A DNA stretch of 64,000 nt, from NCBI RefSeq assembly GCF_000814005.1, contig NZ_JWLK01000010.1:124001-188000 (forward strand), given 5' to 3'. A program made the translations under genes and the position numbers. Shown piece by piece: positions 18,291 to 27,099 of this stretch. Under the pieces are notes generated by a model that made no database searches, had not been told where the DNA came from, and saw only the letters and a list, made by a program, of their open reading frames with translations. This DNA is from Ruegeria sp. ANG-S4. Its GTDB lineage: Bacteria > Pseudomonadota > Alphaproteobacteria > Rhodobacterales > Rhodobacteraceae. Every line of letters begins with the position of its first letter. The stretch's first letter is position 1.

Positions 18291-19505
18291 CTATTTCGCA
18301 GTTTTCAGCCAACCGTTTTCAAACTCAACTTGGTCAAGCCCCGCGAACCGCCGAACGCGATCCAACTCTGCGTCCAGTCGTTTGGTTCTTGCATCCGACC
18401 AACGCACCGACCTTTCCGGCCAGACAGCCTTGATGCGCAGGGCGCCGCAGTCGCGGTGCGCTTTGGCGTCGATCCGCCCAATCAGACGGTCGCCTTCCAG
18501 TATCGGGAAAACATAGTAGCCGTATGTCCGTTTCGGCGCGGGCACGAAAACTTCGATGCGATAGTAGAACCCAAACAACCGTTCGGCCCGGTTGCGGTCG
18601 CGCAGCATCGGATCGAACGGGCTGAGCAAGCGGATACGGCCCGGCGGCGACGGAAGTGCCTTAGCTTCTTCAATCACACCCTGACGCGCCAAGACCTTGC
18701 GTTTGCGACCGTCCGCACAGGTGATTTCAACCTCTTCAACAGCGCCCGTTTTTAACGCCTGTTCGCACCAGATCTTTGCCTCGGCCGGACTGACCGTATC
18801 CCAAAAGGCAGCCAGTTCCCCGGAGGTGGCAAACCCCAGCCGATCCAGCGCTGCGTTGCAGAGCCAATCGATGGTCGCGGTCTCATCACAATCGCGGTTG
18901 CCCGGGCACAGATGAGTTTCGATCACGCGCTCGGTCAGATCATAACGCTTTTGGAAGCCCTCGCGACCGACTACGGCCAATGCACCAGACCGCCACAGAA
19001 ATTCCAGCGCCGTTTTCGACGGGTGCCAGTCCCACCACCCACCTGACCCCTTCTTTTCCTCCTGACCGACGTCAGACGAACTTACCGGTCCATGGTCGCG
19101 GATATGGCGCAACACGGTCTCGAACCGTTGTTCGTATCCGTCCCGGCGCCAATTCTTCCACCGGGCTTTCAAATCCTTGGCATCACGCAGAAAACGAAGG
19201 TGCCAATGTGGGTAGAACTCCATCGGGATGACGGCTGCATCATGCGTCCAATGTTCGAACAATGCCCCGTCCGTCTCATACAGGCGCTTGAGGTTGCGCG
19301 CTCGGTATGTTGGTTTGCGGGCGTACAGGATCATGTCGTGCGCCCGCGCAACGGTGTTGATGCTGTCCAACTGCACGAAACCAAGACGATGGATCAAAGA
19401 CAACAGGTCGGACCCTTTCGCCGCCCCGCCGGGCTGTTCCAGCAGCGCGTGTCGGTCCATGAACAAGGCCCGCGCTGCCTTGTTGTCGAGCTGCGGCAAA
19501 GCCAC
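18291..19505 (-). CDS. YcaQ/AlkX-like DNA glycosylase (HTH_42 family)
   Basis: A 404-residue winged-helix protein of the YcaQ family, which unhooks interstrand DNA crosslinks and removes N7-alkylpurines. The catalytic QxD motif is present as Gln45-Leu46-Asp47 in LGFVQLDSINTVARAHDM. Other family blocks include FEHWTHDAAVIPMEFYPHW and SPFDPMLRDRNRAERLFGF. It lies 4 bases beyond the LacI gene on the same strand, so the two probably share a message. Confidence 0.85.
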   Translation of the reverse strand: MALPQLDNKAARALFMDRHALLEQPGGAAKGSDLLSLIHRLGFVQLDSINTVARAHDMILYARKPTYRARNLKRLYETDGALFEHWTHDAAVIPMEFYPHWHLRFLRDAKDLKARWKNWRRDGYEQRFETVLRHIRDHGPVSSSDVGQEEKKGSGGWWDWHPSKTALEFLWRSGALAVVGREGFQKRYDLTERVIETHLCPGNRDCDETATIDWLCNAALDRLGFATSGELAAFWDTVSPAEAKIWCEQALKTGAVEEVEITCADGRKRKVLARQGVIEEAKALPSPPGRIRLLSPFDPMLRDRNRAERLFGFYYRIEVFVPAPKRTYGYYVFPILEGDRLIGRIDAKAHRDCGALRIKAVWPERSVRWSDARTKRLDAELDRVRRFAGLDQVEFENGWLKTAK

Positions 19506-19509
19506 CCGT

Positions 19510-20535
19510 TCAGCGCCGCTTGAGCGTATCGCCGTAGCTGATCTTGGGTGTCAGGGTCACGCGCTTATCAATCTCGGTGTCGGGATCATTCAATTGGGCC
19601 GAGATAATCTCTGCCGCCTGCCGCCCGATTTCCAAACGACAGGCGTCCATGGTGGCCAGTTTGCGCGGCAAACCCTGCAACAACTCAACGTTGTTGAAGC
19701 CCGCCAAGCCAATCTGGCCCGGCACTTCGATCCCCTGTTCCAGCAGATACAGCAACCCACCCGCACCGATCATGTCATTGGAATAATACAAGAAATCCAG
19801 ATCTGGCGAGCGCTCCAGCATAGCCTGCGTCATCTCACGCCCCTTGGCCAGAGCCGAGCCGCCGGAATAGAATTCGCGATCCTCAATCTCGACCCCGTGT
19901 TTTCCAAGAACTTCGGTGAAGCCTTCAAACCGTTTCCGGGCGCGGTGGTCCAGAGGCATCTTGGTGCCCATGAAGCCGATATGCTCATAGCCTGCCTTCA
20001 GGATCGCCTGCGCCATTTCGCGACCCGCGCGGCGGTGAGAGATCCCGACCATCGCATCCACCGGCTTGCCATCCGTATCCATGATCTCGACCACCGGAAT
20101 GCCGGCCGAATCCAGCATGGCCCGCGCCGCCTCGGTATGTTCCAGCCCCGCTATGATCACACCCGAGGGCCGCCAAGAGAGCATCTCGTACAGTACTTTT
20201 TCTTCTTTCTCGGGCAGGTAGTCGGTTACGCCCACGACGGGTTGCAGTTCCGTGTCTTCCAGCACCTGGTTGATGCCGGTGAGCACTTCGGGAAAGACCA
20301 TGTTCGACAGCGATGGGATAATGACCGCAACCAGATTGACCCGGCTGGATGCCAGCGCACCTGCGATCTTGTTGGGTACGTATCCCAGTTCCTTGGCCGC
20401 GGCCAGAACGCGGGTCCGGGTCGCGTCGGACACATCACCTCTGTTGCGCAGGACCCTGCTGACCGTCATTTCGGACACGCCCGACGCTTCCGAGACATCG
20501 CGAAGGGTAAGCGGGCGTTTGGTTTCAGTTGTCAC
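19510..20535 (-). CDS. LacI-family transcriptional regulator (GntR/gluconate type)
   Basis: A 341-residue LacI/GalR repressor. The HTH TLRDVSEASGVSEMTVSRVL at about 9-28 is followed by the hinge helix LGYVPNKIAGALASSR and a periplasmic-binding-like effector domain with the phrase AGFNNVELLQG. It resembles GntR of gluconate metabolism. No sugar genes are adjacent, so the regulon is unknown. Confidence 0.87.
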   Translation of the reverse strand: MTTETKRPLTLRDVSEASGVSEMTVSRVLRNRGDVSDATRTRVLAAAKELGYVPNKIAGALASSRVNLVAVIIPSLSNMVFPEVLTGINQVLEDTELQPVVGVTDYLPEKEEKVLYEMLSWRPSGVIIAGLEHTEAARAMLDSAGIPVVEIMDTDGKPVDAMVGISHRRAGREMAQAILKAGYEHIGFMGTKMPLDHRARKRFEGFTEVLGKHGVEIEDREFYSGGSALAKGREMTQAMLERSPDLDFLYYSNDMIGAGGLLYLLEQGIEVPGQIGLAGFNNVELLQGLPRKLATMDACRLEIGRQAAEIISAQLNDPDTEIDKRVTLTPKISYGDTLKRR

Positions 20536-20651
20536 GGGAAGGCACCTGCACTGTTGTTTTGCCCGATGGTAGCGTGAACGGGTCGCGTTTTACAACTGTT
20601 GCGCAAAGGTCATGACAACCCCGAAAAACCAAGATACAGAGAGCGTTGCGC

Positions 20652-20728
20652 GGCCCCGTGGCTCAACTGGATAGAGCAGCCCCCTCCTAAGGGGCAGGTT
20701 GCAGGTTCGAATCCTGCCGGGGTCGCCA
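20652..20728 (+). tRNA. tRNA-Arg(CCT)
   Basis: A 77-base cloverleaf with encoded CCA. The acceptor GGCCCCG (20652-20658) pairs with CGGGGTC, the anticodon loop CTCCTAA gives anticodon CCT, and the T-arm is GCAGGTTCGAATCCTGC. It reads AGG arginine codons. Confidence 0.96.
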
Positions 20729-20929
20729 AGTTCGGCGCGGAAAATCCACAGTTCCGACCAAGGCTCGTGCGCAACATAAGAAGACTCAACGCAATCCAAA
20801 CCACGGCATCGGGCCGGGTTTCATACCCGTTCGTGGGGATTGAAATAACTTCTTTCTCTTTCTGGGCGATTTCGTGTTAAGGTCGCCACCATAGTTTATT
20901 GATTTTACATTTTGGAGGAATTTGGCCCT

Positions 20930-21565
20930 TTGTCCGATGCACCACAAAGGCGCTTCCGGCTTCGACCTCTGGAAGCAGCGGATTTCGAAACCGTTTCGCA
21001 ATGGTTTCAGGATGTTCAGGATCTTGCGCTCTTTGACCGGGCCCTGCGCGTGCCGTTGAACAGGGCACAAACCGAAGAGATTTGGAAAGATGCGGTTGGC
21101 GGCATGCAGAATGTCGGCAAGTGCTGGTTCGTGATCGAAACCGATCAGGCAAAGCCTGTCGGGCTGGCCGGGCTTGAGGCGATATCCAACACCAACCGTG
21201 ACGCCGTTATTCCCTTGTTCGTCGATAAGTCGGTGCGCAGGTGCGGCGTTGGCATCCGCGCGGCCGCGCTAACGCTGGACTTTGCCTTTCGGCAGTTGGG
21301 CTTGCATCGGATCACCTCGTATTACCGCGAAGATAACCATAGCACGCGCGATCTGGTCGGTCAGTTGGGCTGCAAGGTTGAGGGCACGATGCGACAGGCG
21401 TGGTTCGCAGACGCGAAATACCACAACATGGTTGTTGTCGGGCTTTTGCAGCAGGAATGGATGGTTCGGCGTGAGGAGCTGATCAAAGAGTTGTCACCGG
21501 AAACCACCGTTGCCTTTGGAGACGCAACGTCCGGCGATTGGTGCTGGCCACCCCGGAGCGCATGA
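20930..21565 (+). CDS. GNAT-family N-acetyltransferase
   Basis: A 211-residue acetyltransferase resembling RimJ/RimL. It shows RFRLRPLEAADFETVSQWF at the N-terminus, acetyl-CoA-loop-like RRCGVGIRAAALTLDFAF in the middle, and GLHRITSYYREDNHSTRDLV near 120-140. The acceptor is unknown. Start choice: a GGAGGA ribosome site at 20914-20919 overlaps an earlier in-frame TTG (20912) and sits ten bases before TTG 20930, so the latter is the start. A non-ATG start suggests modest expression. Confidence 0.83.
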   Translation: MSDAPQRRFRLRPLEAADFETVSQWFQDVQDLALFDRALRVPLNRAQTEEIWKDAVGGMQNVGKCWFVIETDQAKPVGLAGLEAISNTNRDAVIPLFVDKSVRRCGVGIRAAALTLDFAFRQLGLHRITSYYREDNHSTRDLVGQLGCKVEGTMRQAWFADAKYHNMVVVGLLQQEWMVRREELIKELSPETTVAFGDATSGDWCWPPRSA

Positions 21566-21649
21566 CTTGACCCAAACGCACAGATTTGTCACGCATTTGC
21601 CTGACCCGTTTTTGTTATATCTTTACTGTCAGAATCGACGACAGACCTT

Positions 21650-23434
21650 ATGCGAGTGCCCGCAGTGAACCGTACATCAACAGGAACTCCCATCCGGCAA
21701 AAGCTCGGTGCCGTGGTTTTCGCCGATGTCGTCGGCTATTCGCGGTTGATGAGCGAGAACGAGATCGACACGTATAATTCTCTGAAATCGTTGCTGTCGA
21801 CGCTCGAACAGATCTGTCCTCAGTATCAGGGCAACGTTGTCGAGGTTCGTGGTGACGGAATTCTGGCCCTGTTCGATACCGCAACCAGCGCAGTTGAATA
21901 CAGCGTCGAGCTGCACCGCATCGCCAGCAAGCACAACCAGGACCGTGAGCCGAGCCAACAGATCAAGTTTCGCGCTGGCGTGCATCTGGGTGAAGTTCTG
22001 GTGGATGAGCGGGGAGTGCACGGCGACAACGTCAACATCGCGGCCCGCTTGCAGGAGATTGCCGAGCCCGAGCGGGTCTATGTCAGTTCCGCCGTTTACG
22101 AACAGATCCGCAACCGGCTGCGGTATGGGTACGAGTTTCTCGGGCCCAAGCAGCTTAAGAACATCATGTCACCGGTGGCGACCTACTGTGTGCGCAGCGA
22201 AGTCGAAGGCGCGACAATGGCCGCGACCCTACGACCGGAAATGCAGATCGAAGTGTTGGAACGCCCCGATATTCCTTCGGTCGCGGTTCTGCCTTTCGCA
22301 AGTCAGGGAAACGACGAAGATGATGCCTGGGTCGCCGAGGGGCTGACCGACGACATCATCATGAACCTGTCGAAGTTCCGGAATCTGTTCATCATTGCCC
22401 GGAACTCGTCCTTCTTTTTCAAGACACAGTCGATGTCACCGCAAGAGGCGGCTCGGCGTCTGAATGTACGATACGTGGCGCGCGGCAGTGTCCGCAGGTC
22501 AGCAAGCCGAATTCGGATCACCGCCGAGCTTATCGACGCCAACACCGAACGCACGATCTGGGGCGAAAGGTTCGATCGCAAGATAGACGACATATTCGAT
22601 ATTCTTGACGAGGTGACAGAGTGCATCGTTGCGGCCACCGCCGTGATGATCGAATCCCATGAACGCAAACGGATGGTTCAAGCGGTTCCGTCTGACTTGC
22701 AGGCCTATGGGTCGGTCCTGCAAGGGCAGCATCACATCTTCAAATACACGCGCCTCGACAATCGCAAAGCGCAGAATTGCTATGAATCGGCCTTGGAACG
22801 GGATGGCGGTTATGCGCGCGCTGCGGCCGCGTTATCGCGCACACTGAACCTGGACTGGCGTTATTCCTGGACCGAAGACCCGAACAGTGCGTTGGACAAG
22901 GCACTGTCCTTGGCGCAGCGCGCGGTCGAGCTTGACCCTACGGATGCACGCGGCTTTGGTGAGCTGGGGTATGTCCAACTGTACCGCAAGGAACATGACT
23001 CGGCGCTGGAATCCTACAAACGCGCACTGGCATTGAACCCCAATGATGCCGATATGCATTCGGACTACGCCGATGCGCTGGCTCATTCGGGCGACAACGA
23101 AAGCGCAATCAGCCACCTGCAACAGGCGATGAGGCTGAATCCCTATTTCCCGGATCAGTACCTGTGGCATCTGGGTGGTGCCTATTACAATCTCAAGCGT
23201 TATGACGAAGTAATCGCGTCGGTCAACAAGATGAACAACCCGACCGAGGGGCAGCGCGTGCTGGCTGCCAGCTATGCGCAATTGGGCGACATGGACATGG
23301 CGCAGCAAATCGCAGACCGGCACCGGGTTGTGCATCCCAACTTTTCGCTCTCGCGCTGGGCCAAAGTGCAACCCGACCGGCTGACGGATGATACCCAGCA
23401 TTTTGTAGAAGGCCTGAAGAAAGCCGGATTCTAA
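21650..23434 (+). CDS. Class III adenylate/guanylate cyclase with TolB-like and TPR regions
   Basis: A 594-residue protein. A class III cyclase domain covers about 15-190, with metal-binding aspartates in VVFADVVGYSRLM and VEVRGDGILALF and the segment GVHGDNVNIAARLQ. A TolB-like/FlgO region follows at about 215-345 (SVAVLPFASQG...WVAEGLTDDII...IARNSSFFFK). Tetratricopeptide repeats fill about 380-590 (AVELDPTDARGFGELGYVQ, ALALNPNDADMHSDYADAL). Proteins of this build are common in rhizobia and roseobacters, and their signals are mostly unknown. It is convergent with the repeat-protein gene and shares a terminator with it. Confidence 0.9.
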   Translation: MRVPAVNRTSTGTPIRQKLGAVVFADVVGYSRLMSENEIDTYNSLKSLLSTLEQICPQYQGNVVEVRGDGILALFDTATSAVEYSVELHRIASKHNQDREPSQQIKFRAGVHLGEVLVDERGVHGDNVNIAARLQEIAEPERVYVSSAVYEQIRNRLRYGYEFLGPKQLKNIMSPVATYCVRSEVEGATMAATLRPEMQIEVLERPDIPSVAVLPFASQGNDEDDAWVAEGLTDDIIMNLSKFRNLFIIARNSSFFFKTQSMSPQEAARRLNVRYVARGSVRRSASRIRITAELIDANTERTIWGERFDRKIDDIFDILDEVTECIVAATAVMIESHERKRMVQAVPSDLQAYGSVLQGQHHIFKYTRLDNRKAQNCYESALERDGGYARAAAALSRTLNLDWRYSWTEDPNSALDKALSLAQRAVELDPTDARGFGELGYVQLYRKEHDSALESYKRALALNPNDADMHSDYADALAHSGDNESAISHLQQAMRLNPYFPDQYLWHLGGAYYNLKRYDEVIASVNKMNNPTEGQRVLAASYAQLGDMDMAQQIADRHRVVHPNFSLSRWAKVQPDRLTDDTQHFVEGLKKAGF

Positions 23435-23461
23435 AAAGGGCGCTCGATCGAAGCGCCCTTT
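23435..23461. terminator. Bidirectional hairpin terminator
   Basis: A perfect 10-bp stem AAAGGGCGCT / AGCGCCCTTT with a 7-base loop, immediately after the cyclase stop and 22 bases beyond the stop of the minus-strand repeat protein. A/T tracts on both sides suit either direction. Confidence 0.85.
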
Positions 23462-23482
23462 GCAATTCCGTGTTTGATTGGT

Positions 23483-24319
23483 TCAGTCGCCGCGCGCCTT
23501 TGCACCGCTGACCTTTGCACCGCTCACTTTCGCACCGCTGACCTTTGCACCACTGACTTTTGCGCCGCTGACCTTGGCTCCACTGACCTTTGCGCCGCTG
23601 ATGGCCGGGCTGTCAAAGCCAAAGTAGATGTCCAGCAACACCTGCTCGAACTGTCCCGCCATGGTATCCATACGGATGGTGTAGTCGGCCTTGTCATAGT
23701 CCCAGACACGAATGTCATCGGCTATCTGATAATCCGCTGCGGCGACACCCCCGAGGGATGGATTGTTCGGTGCCCGCGCCGCCAGATTGCCCGGTTTGTT
23801 CATGTCGGTCGCGCTTTCTCCGTCTCCATGAACAAGGAATATGGACGGCTCCGGCAGATCATAAAACGTACCTTCGTACGAGAACCCATAAATCCGCGCG
23901 AACCGTGCACCTTCACCCAGCTGATCGCTCAGGAAATTGTTGGCGCCCTGACCCTTGCGTTTGGGCACTTTCTTGAACTTCTGCCGCCCCTTCGAGAAGC
24001 TTCCGATCTGTCTCCAAAACCCTTTTTGCGTTCCATCCTTTACTTCTATCACGGTGCCCCACTCGAACTGCCGCTTGTCTTTCCAAGGATTGCCGTTTTC
24101 GTGAGTTACCCGATAGAGGCCATTTTCGCTCTTGTTGGACTGGTCTTTGAGCAAGATCTGGTCGCCTGCATAAACATTTTGGCCATTTACAGTGAGCCCC
24201 TTGAGATTAGCGATGTTGCTATCGCTGGCGACTTTGGCCTCCAAAGACGAAATCTGTAGTTCCTGAATAACGCGTCCAAACAACAACACTTCTGAAAAAC
24301 TGAGCAAGGACTCAGACAT
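23483..24319 (-). CDS. Protein of unknown function with seven C-terminal SGAK(V/A) repeats; candidate modified precursor
   Basis: 278 residues, start ATG 24319 with GGGAG seven bases upstream. Residues about 35-105 resemble a domain seen in phage tail-fibre proteins (LTVNGQNVYAGDQILLKDQS, then NGLYRV). A mid-region follows with YQIADDIRVWDYDKADYTI. The last 40 residues are six SGAKV units and one SGAKA, then RGD. No signal peptide. It lies downstream of YcaO, TfuA and a metalloprotease on the same strand, after a weak terminator, so it may have its own promoter. Possible roles: multi-core precursor or scaffold for YcaO/TfuA chemistry, or simply a pentapeptide-repeat-like protein (AKVSG resembles A(D/N)LXG). 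Function not established. Confidence 0.75.
   Translation of the reverse strand: MSESLLSFSEVLLFGRVIQELQISSLEAKVASDSNIANLKGLTVNGQNVYAGDQILLKDQSNKSENGLYRVTHENGNPWKDKRQFEWGTVIEVKDGTQKGFWRQIGSFSKGRQKFKKVPKRKGQGANNFLSDQLGEGARFARIYGFSYEGTFYDLPEPSIFLVHGDGESATDMNKPGNLAARAPNNPSLGGVAAADYQIADDIRVWDYDKADYTIRMDTMAGQFEQVLLDIYFGFDSPAISGAKVSGAKVSGAKVSGAKVSGAKVSGAKVSGAKARGD
23495..23599 (-). repeat. Seven tandem 15-bp units encoding SGAK(V/A)
   Basis: Seven consecutive 15-base units. Inside the units the variants I see are synonymous third-position changes: Ser AGC/AGT, Gly GGT/GGC/GGA, Ala GCA/GCG/GCC, Lys AAG/AAA, Val GTC/GTG. The one exception is the last Val, replaced by Ala. The DNA has diverged while the peptide stayed constant. 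Confidence 0.95.
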
Positions 24320-24447
24320 ATCATATTCTCCCGACTAAAGGATCGACGACGTCACGGACCTCATCTCCCCCCTTTTTGGCTCACACGCAGTGCGCGCCTA
24401 ATTTCAAAAAATCATCATCCCGTGCGTGTAAACTGCCACAAAACCGG

Positions 24448-24470
24448 AAAAAAACAAAGACCTTAAGGTC
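24448..24470 (-). terminator. Weak terminator between protease gene and repeat-protein gene
   Basis: On the minus strand the palindrome GACCTTAAGGTC (24459-24470) is followed by the T-rich tract TTTGTTTTTTT. The stem is only 4-6 bp. It lies a few bases beyond the protease stop, so part of the transcript probably ends here. Confidence 0.45.
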
Positions 24471-24473
24471 CCG

Positions 24474-25772
24474 TCAGTCGGGGACCATAGTTCGAACCGA
24501 TACCGCATGGCTTGACTCGTCAGGCTCTGCAAGACGCGGACCTGCAGAGGTCAGACCGATCTCGCGCATGCGGAAATTGCCTTGAATGATCTGCTGAAAT
24601 GCCCCGCCTGTGATTTCCTGATCGACGGCCAGCAACGCGCGCTCGACACCAAAATAGCTGAGCATATCTGCATCCAGCCTCTCCCATGCGTCGGCAAGGT
24701 AGGATCCCAGAAAGTCGCGCGCCTCAAGCAGGGCAATGCGAAAACCGTCGGGATTGTCAGCATAGCGCCGGTCAAAAATCTGCTGCATCACCTGTTCGTA
24801 TTCAGGCGTGCCCTCCAGCTGATCGGACAGATGTTCTTCCTCGGGTGAGATCAGGTCATGGACCAGAAGGCGTTCGTGATAGATATCGACCAGGACATCG
24901 AACATCGCACCGGTCAGGGGTTCGGACAAAGCATGCTCGCTGGACCAGCCGTGGGCGAACTCGGACAGAACCCTGTCGTTTGCCGCAATGCGGATCTGCG
25001 CATTCTCCGACAATTCCGCAAAGCGGCTCAGGCGATTGAACGAGTAGAGATTGCCGCGCGTGTTCTCCAACAGGTCTTCGACCACGGACCCAAAGTGAAG
25101 CGACGCGAGAAGCGCCACCAGATCGGCGGCGGATTCATGAAATCCGTAATATTCGCCCGATGCATCCCCGTCCGACGGCATCCCGATCACGCTGTAGATG
25201 ATGGCGTGACCGATCTCATGCGCAACGACATCGAAATTCAGACTGTAGGGCCTGTATTCGTTCCCGTGATCCCATGTGCCACCGGTTTCCAGAAATCCCC
25301 AGCCGATATGTGCGTTGTCCAGACTGGGCAACAGCGACAATTCCAGCCGGTCGAAATCGCGTGCGAAATGCCACGGGATCGAGCGCCCAAAATACCCCTC
25401 CCAGACATCCATCGTGAAATGGGCGGATCCGAACAGATGCGCGGCTTCGAAACCGGGGTCTTCGGGGCCAATATGGATGAAGTTGCCCAGATCGTCCGGT
25501 TCCGGCGGCGGTTCGATATAGCCATCCCACGCAGGTAGGTACATCTGGGGGCCGTTCGGGCCGGGGATCATCGCGCCATAAGGCGTGGTTTTGCCCACAG
25601 GGTTCATTGCGTACATGCGCGGGCCGGACGGGCCGGGGCCAATGCTGCCTTGCGGTGCTGAAATCTCGACCATCTCGGGTTGCATTCCGGGCTCGAGATA
25701 GGGCGACTGCGGGTAAAGCAGGAACCGGGTTCCCGGTGTCTCTTCGTCCTTGGGTGTCTCGGGCCAGCTCAT
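24474..25772 (-). CDS. Zinc metalloprotease (gluzincin, M4-like) linked to YcaO/TfuA genes
   Basis: 432 residues. The zinc site HEIGH is at 185-189 with the third ligand likely Glu213 in GFHESAADLVALL, the thermolysin-type arrangement. The N-terminal 85 residues are Pro/Gly-rich with an imperfect internal duplication (GPGPSGPRMYAMNP and PGPNGPQMYLPAW). No signal peptide is seen, so it is probably cytoplasmic or exported with help. A GAGGGA site precedes the ATG, and only 19 bases separate it from tfuA. In peptide-modification clusters such a protease often removes leader peptides; that role here is inference. Confidence 0.8.
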   Translation of the reverse strand: MSWPETPKDEETPGTRFLLYPQSPYLEPGMQPEMVEISAPQGSIGPGPSGPRMYAMNPVGKTTPYGAMIPGPNGPQMYLPAWDGYIEPPPEPDDLGNFIHIGPEDPGFEAAHLFGSAHFTMDVWEGYFGRSIPWHFARDFDRLELSLLPSLDNAHIGWGFLETGGTWDHGNEYRPYSLNFDVVAHEIGHAIIYSVIGMPSDGDASGEYYGFHESAADLVALLASLHFGSVVEDLLENTRGNLYSFNRLSRFAELSENAQIRIAANDRVLSEFAHGWSSEHALSEPLTGAMFDVLVDIYHERLLVHDLISPEEEHLSDQLEGTPEYEQVMQQIFDRRYADNPDGFRIALLEARDFLGSYLADAWERLDADMLSYFGVERALLAVDQEITGGAFQQIIQGNFRMREIGLTSAGPRLAEPDESSHAVSVRTMVPD

Positions 25773-25791
25773 TCATCTATCCCTCAAGGTC

Positions 25792-27099
25792 TCAATCCGA
25801 TGCCGCGTTTCCTTGGCAAAATGCGTATTCAGCTTCAATCAGTTCAAAAAACCTGTCACGCCCGGTCAAACCAAGGGCGACTGCATAGGATTCAAGATCA
25901 TCCGGCACCGCGCGGTCAAGCTGTGTTTCAAAGTACCAGATTAACGCCTGCATGCGGCGGGTGGGCTCTGCACCACCCGATTGACTGGCCCGCAACGCGG
26001 CTGATTTGCGTGCTGCGCGCTCTTTCAGTTCTGCATAACGTCCCGACCTTTGCAATTCGGTCAGCAAGGCCCTGTCCATTTGTCCCTGCCGCGCGGCGAT
26101 CGCCGCCTCGGTATGCGCCCGGCCCGCCAAAAGGGTCTCGTATTGCTGCACTGTCAGATCATTGTCTTCCAGCCATCGCATCAGGTCGGCCTGTCTCGGC
26201 AATCCGGCCTCGGACCGGTGATCCGACATCTGCCGCATCAGGTCCTCTTTGTCCGGCTGATACCCATCCTCGCGGGACAGTAGCCGCAACGCTGCCCGTT
26301 CCCGCAAACCGGTGTAGTGTTTTGGGTCAAGCCTGACCTCGTCCAACACTTTGGTATGGTCAGGTGTATTGTTGTGCGGTGCGTCATCAATGCGCGCGCA
26401 TAGTTCACGCCACGCCAGCGTCCGTTCGACGCGAACGGGATCAGCGACAGCGCCATCGGCCCTGTCCAAGTGTCGCGCCATCAGGCGCAGCATTTCGCGC
26501 GCATCTTCGGCTTTGATATCGACAGCTCCGTCAGGCAGCCATTGCCGAAACCTGTCGAGATCGGGCAAATCCAGCGCGGCCTCAAGAACCTTGTTCCAAT
26601 CCCGCTGCCGATAGTGCAGCGCTTTGGCCAGATTCAGGATCTGGCCTGCGGCGTCTGGCTGCAAAATCCCGTGATCAAGTGCCTTTTGAACTGTGGCGCG
26701 GATTGACACCATTGGCGTGCCGAGAGGTCTGAAACCAAGTTCCGCAGGGCTGTGCAGAACGGCGACTTCGTCGTCATCTTGTATGGCCCCGCTGCGGTAA
26801 TCCTGAAACACCCGGCCAACGCCGATCATCCCGAAATCCACCAATTCAGCCGCACGCAACGCACCCATGCTTGCGCTGCCGTAAACGGGTATGCCCAGTT
26901 CCATCGCCCAAAGGATTTCCTTGTGCCAGACGGATGGGACCCCGTCGAAGTACCCGTCTATGATCCCGATCGCACGAACGTTCTCTGACGCAGCGCGGTA
27001 GACGTCCCCTTGCTGCACAGGTGGCAGAATTTCCGCGTCCAGAAACTCTAACACGTCGGCGGCAGGCAGGGTCGGTCCGGTGAACACAACGACGGTCAT
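25792..27099 (-). CDS. TfuA-family protein, YcaO partner
   Basis: A 435-residue protein whose N-terminal 150 residues form a TfuA domain: VVVFTGPTLP at the start, then GYFDGVPSVWHKEILWAME and the hallmark GSASMGALRAAELVDFGMIG. TfuA proteins pair with YcaO enzymes in trifolitoxin-type and thioamide-forming systems, where they are proposed to deliver sulfur. The C-terminal 280 residues are helical and charged, with no recognised domain. It starts inside the ycaO stop (ATGA overlap), so the two are translated together. Confidence 0.88.
   Translation of the reverse strand: MTVVVFTGPTLPAADVLEFLDAEILPPVQQGDVYRAASENVRAIGIIDGYFDGVPSVWHKEILWAMELGIPVYGSASMGALRAAELVDFGMIGVGRVFQDYRSGAIQDDDEVAVLHSPAELGFRPLGTPMVSIRATVQKALDHGILQPDAAGQILNLAKALHYRQRDWNKVLEAALDLPDLDRFRQWLPDGAVDIKAEDAREMLRLMARHLDRADGAVADPVRVERTLAWRELCARIDDAPHNNTPDHTKVLDEVRLDPKHYTGLRERAALRLLSREDGYQPDKEDLMRQMSDHRSEAGLPRQADLMRWLEDNDLTVQQYETLLAGRAHTEAAIAARQGQMDRALLTELQRSGRYAELKERAARKSAALRASQSGGAEPTRRMQALIWYFETQLDRAVPDDLESYAVALGLTGRDRFFELIEAEYAFCQGNAASD

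Noticed and set aside
19228..20577. 449-codon plus-strand open frame
   Set aside because: Antisense to the LacI and YcaQ-like genes; no family resemblance, and the GC-rich third positions of those genes keep the antisense frame open.
20590..20804. Minus-strand frames across tRNA-Arg with phrases such as PAGFEPATCPLGGG
   Set aside because: This is the well-known spurious translation of the reverse strand of a tRNA gene; the tRNA explains the sequence fully.
23495..23599. Short direct repeats resembling a CRISPR array
   Set aside because: Units are contiguous 15-mers without spacers and encode a peptide repeat in frame; no cas genes are present.
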